Source of the DNA: Chrysomallon squamiferum
Taxonomy: Eukaryota > Mollusca > Gastropoda > Neomphalida > Peltospiridae
NCBI GenBank assembly: GCA_012295275.1
Contig: CM022677.1
Location: 2,297,698-2,361,697, forward strand
Direction: 5' to 3'
Length of the DNA stretch: 64,000 nt
Shown here: positions 59,331 to 64,000 of the stretch, piece after piece
Position numbering within the stretch: position 1 is the first letter of the stretch
Layout of the letters: each line of letters opens with the position of its first letter
The notes under the pieces: model-generated
What the model saw: the letters and a program-made list of their open reading frames with translations, nothing else
Told to the model about the DNA's origin: nothing
Database searches by the model: none
Program-made: the position numbers and the translations under genes

Positions 59331-60073
59331 ATGAAATACGATGCAACTTTTAATGTGCGCAGATCCTAGAAAGAGATTTCTTGTTTATTGATTAATTTGT
59401 TGTTTGTAAACATTTTCCAGAGGCATTTATTTAAAATAATAAATAAATAATAAAATATATAGTAAAAGTATTTGTTATTGGATTTTATTGCTTTCTTTTA
59501 TTTTTATTTATTTTATTATTATAATTTTTTTTTATCACTACTTTCTTTCTTGGTTAATTCCGCAGTATTTTTCAAAGATGCTTGTTTATGTAAATGGTTG
59601 CTCTCGTTCAAAATATAATAATTACGTCCTCTTGTCTCTCGATTTTCTTCCAGGCCTTAGAATCATTTCAAATGCTACACTTTGCATTTAGACATAAGAT
59701 ACAACGACAAACCTATATAAATATGCTTGCTCATTGTAACATCTGTTACACTACTTAATTCTTTGTTCTTGAGATGAAAATTAAAGATTTAACTTGTAAA
59801 AGGGGATATATTTTTAAGGATTGTTTAATTAATTAATTTATTTATTTACTAAAAAATAATAAACAACAACAAAATAATCAAATATGCTGTATGTGAATAT
59901 TTATAATAATTTTTTTTTTTTATATTGTTATTTTCATAGGTCCGTATGTTTAAAATATTAAATTTACCAGTGTCTACTTATTTCAGCCAAACCTCGACAA
60001 GTCTCTTTTGATATGCACAGCAAATTTTTGTTATCAGTAGTCAATAATGGGTTACACTGCTTGTAATAATTAA

Positions 60074-60076
<3 letters not shown>

Positions 60077-60119
<43 letters not shown>
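60077..60119. repeat. (TA)n microsatellite
   Basis: About 21 AT dinucleotides. Confidence 0.92.
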
Positions 60120-60121
<2 letters not shown>

Positions 60122-60211
60122 CTGTCCATTGTAGATGTAAATTGTCATTACGTATATGATGCGTTAAACAATGAGGTCAACAAAGAAGTACACTTATATT
60201 AGAAACTGGCA

Positions 60212-60284
<73 letters not shown>
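60212..60284. repeat. (CT)n microsatellite
   Basis: About 36 CT dinucleotides followed by a short CA stretch. Confidence 0.95.
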
Positions 60285-60287
<3 letters not shown>

Positions 60288-60578
60288 CACACACATACAC
60301 AGAAAACAGCTTATTACTTATTAATTCACTGAGTTAAAATAGACTGTCTTACATTTTTGCTTGTTTTACTGAATTAAAATGTATAACAAAAAAAAAAGTA
60401 TAAAATTCACAACACTGAGGTAACATGCGATTCGGTATTTTCCTAATTCATTTTTATTTTACAGAATTATCATAAATGTCAGTACTCGCTGTACATTGCA
60501 TAAAGTATCCTCGAACATTTCAGATGGCCGGTTTGTTGTAAGTATACAAACTGTATTGGTTACGTCATGAATATACGA

Positions 60579-60623
<45 letters not shown>

Positions 60624-61465
60624 AATCTGAATGGACTGACGATACAAACAAACTTTCGTACACTGATTATCTTAAAGTGGCAAACAAATTAAATCTTTTG
60701 CTGCTGTTATAGAAAGCAGCTTTTGCAGTTAATGTAAAACTTGGAGGACATGACAGAGGAGTTTAGAGAGGAATATGAAGAAAACGCAGTCGACAGAGAC
60801 AACTGATAGACCATTAACATTTGTAATAATAAACCAAATATTTCAGTTTTATGTTATTTTAATGCTTATAAATCGGCACTGTCTAAAACGGCATACCACG
60901 CTGGTCTCAATGAGTCCGGTTTTAACAGTCCACTGTATTTATTTTTATTGCTTATATTTTAGTTATTTATCACATTTTAGTTATTAATAGATACGTTATG
61001 TTTTTACTGTATATAAACTGATATTCCTTGAACACACCTATACATTTACATTTATTACTCATTATACAGCTATATACGACGTTTCGTTATCAGCGATTTT
61101 CTGTGGTGTGCAATGACGTACACCGTCAACTCCACAAATAGAAAAAAATAAAAATAAATAAAAAATAAATACAAATAGTAGCTGAAGGGAGATAATGGAA
61201 ATAACTTATTAAACACTACGATATAGAATCTTGTCACAAGACTCAACTTTAATTTTTTGAGTAATTTTATTGAGTAATAACTAATACAAATAATAGCAAG
61301 TAGTATTTATAGCTGAGTTTTGTAAAATAGCTTACAATATAAATCACTTTCTCACACAAACACACACACACAAGCGTTTTAACGTAACAAGAGCAGTAAC
61401 AACAACTTATACATGTACGTATGTATTTTATTTTTAAATATTTAGTTTATTATCATTATTTGTGA

Positions 61466-61499
<34 letters not shown>

Positions 61500-61633
61500 T
61501 TCATTATCGATCATTTTTTCATTAATTAGCTTTAGGAATGATAAAACAGACTGAATCACAAAAATTCAAAAATAACCTGTTTTAATTTAGTTGCAAAATG
61601 TAATAATTTAAAATTATTTCTTTTCTTTCCCAG

Positions 61634-63295
61634 CTAGACCAGGCGGCCTTGACCTCTCTGAAATGGGAGATAATCGAGCTGAACAACAGGTTGGCACAAG
61701 TAACAGCCGAAAGAGATCAGTTAGAAAAATAACTGACTAAATTAATTTTTTTTAATTTTTATACACCTTCAAATTCATAAAAAAAAAATGTCTTGTGATT
61801 TTGAATACTAAGAGAATTTAATCTGTATATTTTAACTTTACTAATACACAGTTATATCCAAAAACCATTCAAAACTTGAAATATTTTAGTGATTCTAAAT
61901 ATTTTGACATTTTATTATTTTTTAATTTACAAGTTTACTAATATACATATATAAATATATAATGTTTCTAATGTGATTTTAAATATTATTTTTTTATTTT
62001 ATTTTATTTTATAATAGCATATTGCATTCTTATTGTATAAAAGGATGTATATACCGTTAATAAATATTTTTCTTTTATTATTATTATTAGTTTATTTTGA
62101 TTTTATATTTGCATTAATAAATAATGTTCTTATCCTGTATTTTTAATAATTATTTTATTTGTTTATTATGAAATCTGATTGTTTGTTGTCACTAAGACTG
62201 AGAAGATTCACAGTCAGAAAGACTTTGATGACAGAGTTGACCAGACGGCGGCACGCTACGAGGAACGCGTCACTGAACTTCACAGCGTCATTGCAGAGCT
62301 GATGAAGAAAACAGACACCAGATTAATGTCAGGTCAGTAGTCTTTATTAAATAATATATAGTGTGAGCTTGCTGTTCTTCCCTGCTTTTAATGAATGATA
62401 AAAACAATAATATAATATATCTGGACACATAATGAAAAATAGTTTTGGATCGTCATTATATATTGTAAAATAATACCATTTGTTTTTCACTGTTTTTAAT
62501 GGACAAGAAAAGATCCCTGAAAACCTGAAATTCCAGAAATATGTGAAGACATTTAACCATTGTTTTCTTTCATTGTATGAGTCAAGTCAATCATTCTTCA
62601 GATGTAAAACAACACCATTAGCTTGCTGTTCTTCTCTGTGTTTAATGAAAGACTAAGAAATAATTTCTAGGAATTTGTTGAAAATACCAAATTCCAGAAA
62701 GTGTAAAGACATTTGAACGTTTTTTTTCTTTTTTCTTTTCATTTCTGTATAGAGAAGAAGATGATCGGACAAAAGCGATGATGGAGGAAGTATCAACGAG
62801 AATAATGCAAATGGCTCCCAGTCTGCGAGACCTGGTAATCATTTACTTTTATATATTTTTTTTTTTTTTTTTGACTGTACAGTTTTAGCTGTTTTAGATA
62901 GATGTCCAATTGTTTTAAAAGTTTATTAATTTTAATTTTAATTTATTATATAAATAGCAATTTATTATATAATACGTACACATTAAAACTGAGAATAATA
63001 ACAAACGTTTATTTATTTTTTTTTTTTTTTAATTGTTGTTTCTTTTAGAAATAGGTAATGAAATAAATGCAAAATTTTCCCGTGTTGTCACAGAACTGGA
63101 GTCAGCCATTGCAGAAAGAAAATACTTTCCTCTCCACGATGTTGATTGCAACGACGTTCAACGTATCAGAGAAGACGTAGAAAAAGACAACGATGAATGT
63201 CAGAAGAACAGATAGGCAGACAGAAAATAGAACTTGCACAGCTATGTAGCCATATTGAATATATTACCGATGACAGAGAGAAGTTGAGAAGAAAG
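61634..63295 (+). pseudogene. MCC-like coiled-coil protein, N-terminal exons, apparently broken; continues past the window
   Basis: Exon 1 (from 61634, acceptor ttcccag) reads AALTSLKWEIIELNNRLAQV then TAERDQLEK, a TAA stop, and LTKL. Exon 2 (62197-62332) reads RYEERVTELHSVIAELMKK. Exon 3 (62755-62834) reads EEDDRTKAMMEEVSTRI. Exon 4 (about 63049-63295) reads INAKFSRVVTELESAIAERK, then a frame change near 63200 to EEQIGRQKIELAQLCSHIEY and DDREKLRRK before a GTAACT donor. The order of ALxSLKxxIxELNxRL, RYEERxTELHSVIAEL, REED, and RxxLRRxV matches the N-terminal coiled coil of MCC (mutated in colorectal cancers), a cytoplasmic scaffold linked to Wnt and NF-kB signalling. Exon 2 joins exon 3 in phase (G|AA GAA GAT). 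The exon-1 stop has no donor nearby, and exons 3 and 4 do not share phase. So this is a decaying copy or contains sequence errors. Confidence 0.72.
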
Positions 63296-63544
63296 GTAAC
63301 TCCGCAAAAATATTAAAATAATTATATTTACATTTTTATTTGTAGGTAGAATTGAAACACAAAACTTAATTATAGAGATTGCTTTTTCCTTCAGTAATAT
63401 AGTATGGCTTGTGTTAATAATTTCTGCATTGTCCTTTTTATGAAAGAGTAACAGTTAAATTGTTAGTAACTGCATGAAATTGTTATATTCATAAAAAAAA
63501 GTACTGTAAAGTTGTTAGTAAATACACGATTTTAAAAGTTTATA

Positions 63545-63800
63545 GCAAAAATAGTTAAAGGATAAATTATTACATTTTTGTTTACTGCTGAAAGAGTTAC
63601 ATAATAAATTGTTGCATTTTTGTTATAGTTGAAAGAGTTACAGGATAAATTGTTTTATTTTATTACAGTTGAAAAATCTAGAGGATAAACTGTTACATTT
63701 TGTTACAGTTGAAACTTACAGTTGACACAGAATAAACTGTTACATTTTGTTAAAATTGAAAGTTAGAGGAAAATTATTACATTTTTGTTACAGTTGTACT
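63545..63800 (+). repeat. ~41-bp tandem array carrying splice-acceptor-like sequence and an exon start
   Basis: About six imperfect units contain ttgaaagagttacaggataa followed by attgttacatttttgttacag. Acceptor-like ttgttatag or ttattacag or ttgttacag ends lie before positions 63629, 63669, 63709 and 63794. Read from the acceptor, the best unit (63629) gives LKELQDKL, which is what should follow the LRRK end of the preceding MCC-like exon (family pattern VRELQTRL). Confidence 0.75.
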
Positions 63801-64000
63801 TTATTGGAATCTATTTTTATACCTTTGTTATTTCTTTTATTACCCAAAATGGACTTATAAGTAAAAAAAACATAGTTTTGCATCTAACTTGGGTTTTTTT
63901 CTTACTAAGATAAATTTAGATTTTGTAGTTTATTAAAGTCTATGCTGTAATTAACTGGACTTTGCATTAACTCTCTTTCTAAAAGTATTTTACCTAACTT
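63800..64000. other. AT-rich end of window
   Basis: No further exon could be identified before the window ends; the MCC-like gene presumably continues beyond it. Confidence 0.4.

Larger units (their letters stand above)
59340..61625. other. Non-coding stretch between P4HA copy and MCC-like exons
   Basis: AT-rich. Contains a (TA)n run (60077-60119), a (CT)n run (60212-60284), an ATT run (60582-60622) and another ATT run (61467-61500). No supported gene. Confidence 0.55.

Overview
The window looks like AT-rich animal DNA from a lophotrochozoan, most likely a cephalopod (octopus-like) mollusc. The reasons are long runs of (AAT)n, (AG)n and (CA)n microsatellites, tRNA-derived SINE heads, TTAGGG-type repeats, spliced genes with GT-AG introns, and remnants of LINE, Ginger/KRBA2-type, piggyBac and other multi-copy invertebrate elements. 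The species call is inference; no marker gene fixes it. Almost all sequence is non-coding, and nearly every recognisable gene carries at least one break. Region by region: 1-6.1 kb has a short inverted-repeat transposon (2.5-3.4 kb), a fragment of a multi-copy invertebrate gene family (4.0-4.2 kb), a 30-bp minisatellite and the C-terminal tail of a LINE. From 6.5 to 9.8 kb, five exons of an ErbB/EGFR-like kinase lie in order on the + strand with in-frame stops. From 10 to 15 kb there are tandem repeats only. From 15.45 to 17.32 kb there is a two-exon minus-strand RING / coiled-coil / beta-propeller (TRIM-like) gene with one apparent single-base frameshift. At 23.13-23.78 kb lies an intact 218-codon ORF for a predicted secreted protein of unknown family. 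At 27.5-28.4 kb a satellite of about 178 bp contains telomere-like TTAGGG runs. 28.4-37.8 kb is non-coding. From 37.8 to 50.8 kb mobile-element remnants dominate: LINE ORF1, a Ginger/KRBA2-like integrase interrupted by a 52-bp minisatellite, a piggyBac transposase, an inverted 1-kb copy of the kinase pseudogene exons, and a multi-exon minus-strand member of the same unnamed family seen at 4 kb. 51-56.5 kb holds a SINE head, simple repeats and unidentified exon-like segments. 57.56-59.33 kb is an intronless, broken copy of prolyl 4-hydroxylase alpha. 61.6-63.3 kb holds exons resembling the N-terminal coiled coil of MCC, followed by a tandem array whose units each carry a splice-acceptor-like segment and the start of what looks like the next exon. 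There is no operon or multi-gene pathway; the genes appear functionally independent. Points of most interest are the shared stop codon in the two inverted kinase copies, the acceptor-plus-exon array at 63.6-63.8 kb, the single-base break in the TRIM-like gene, and the minisatellite that appears to have grown out of the end of an integrase reading frame. I found no convincing new defence or metabolic system.
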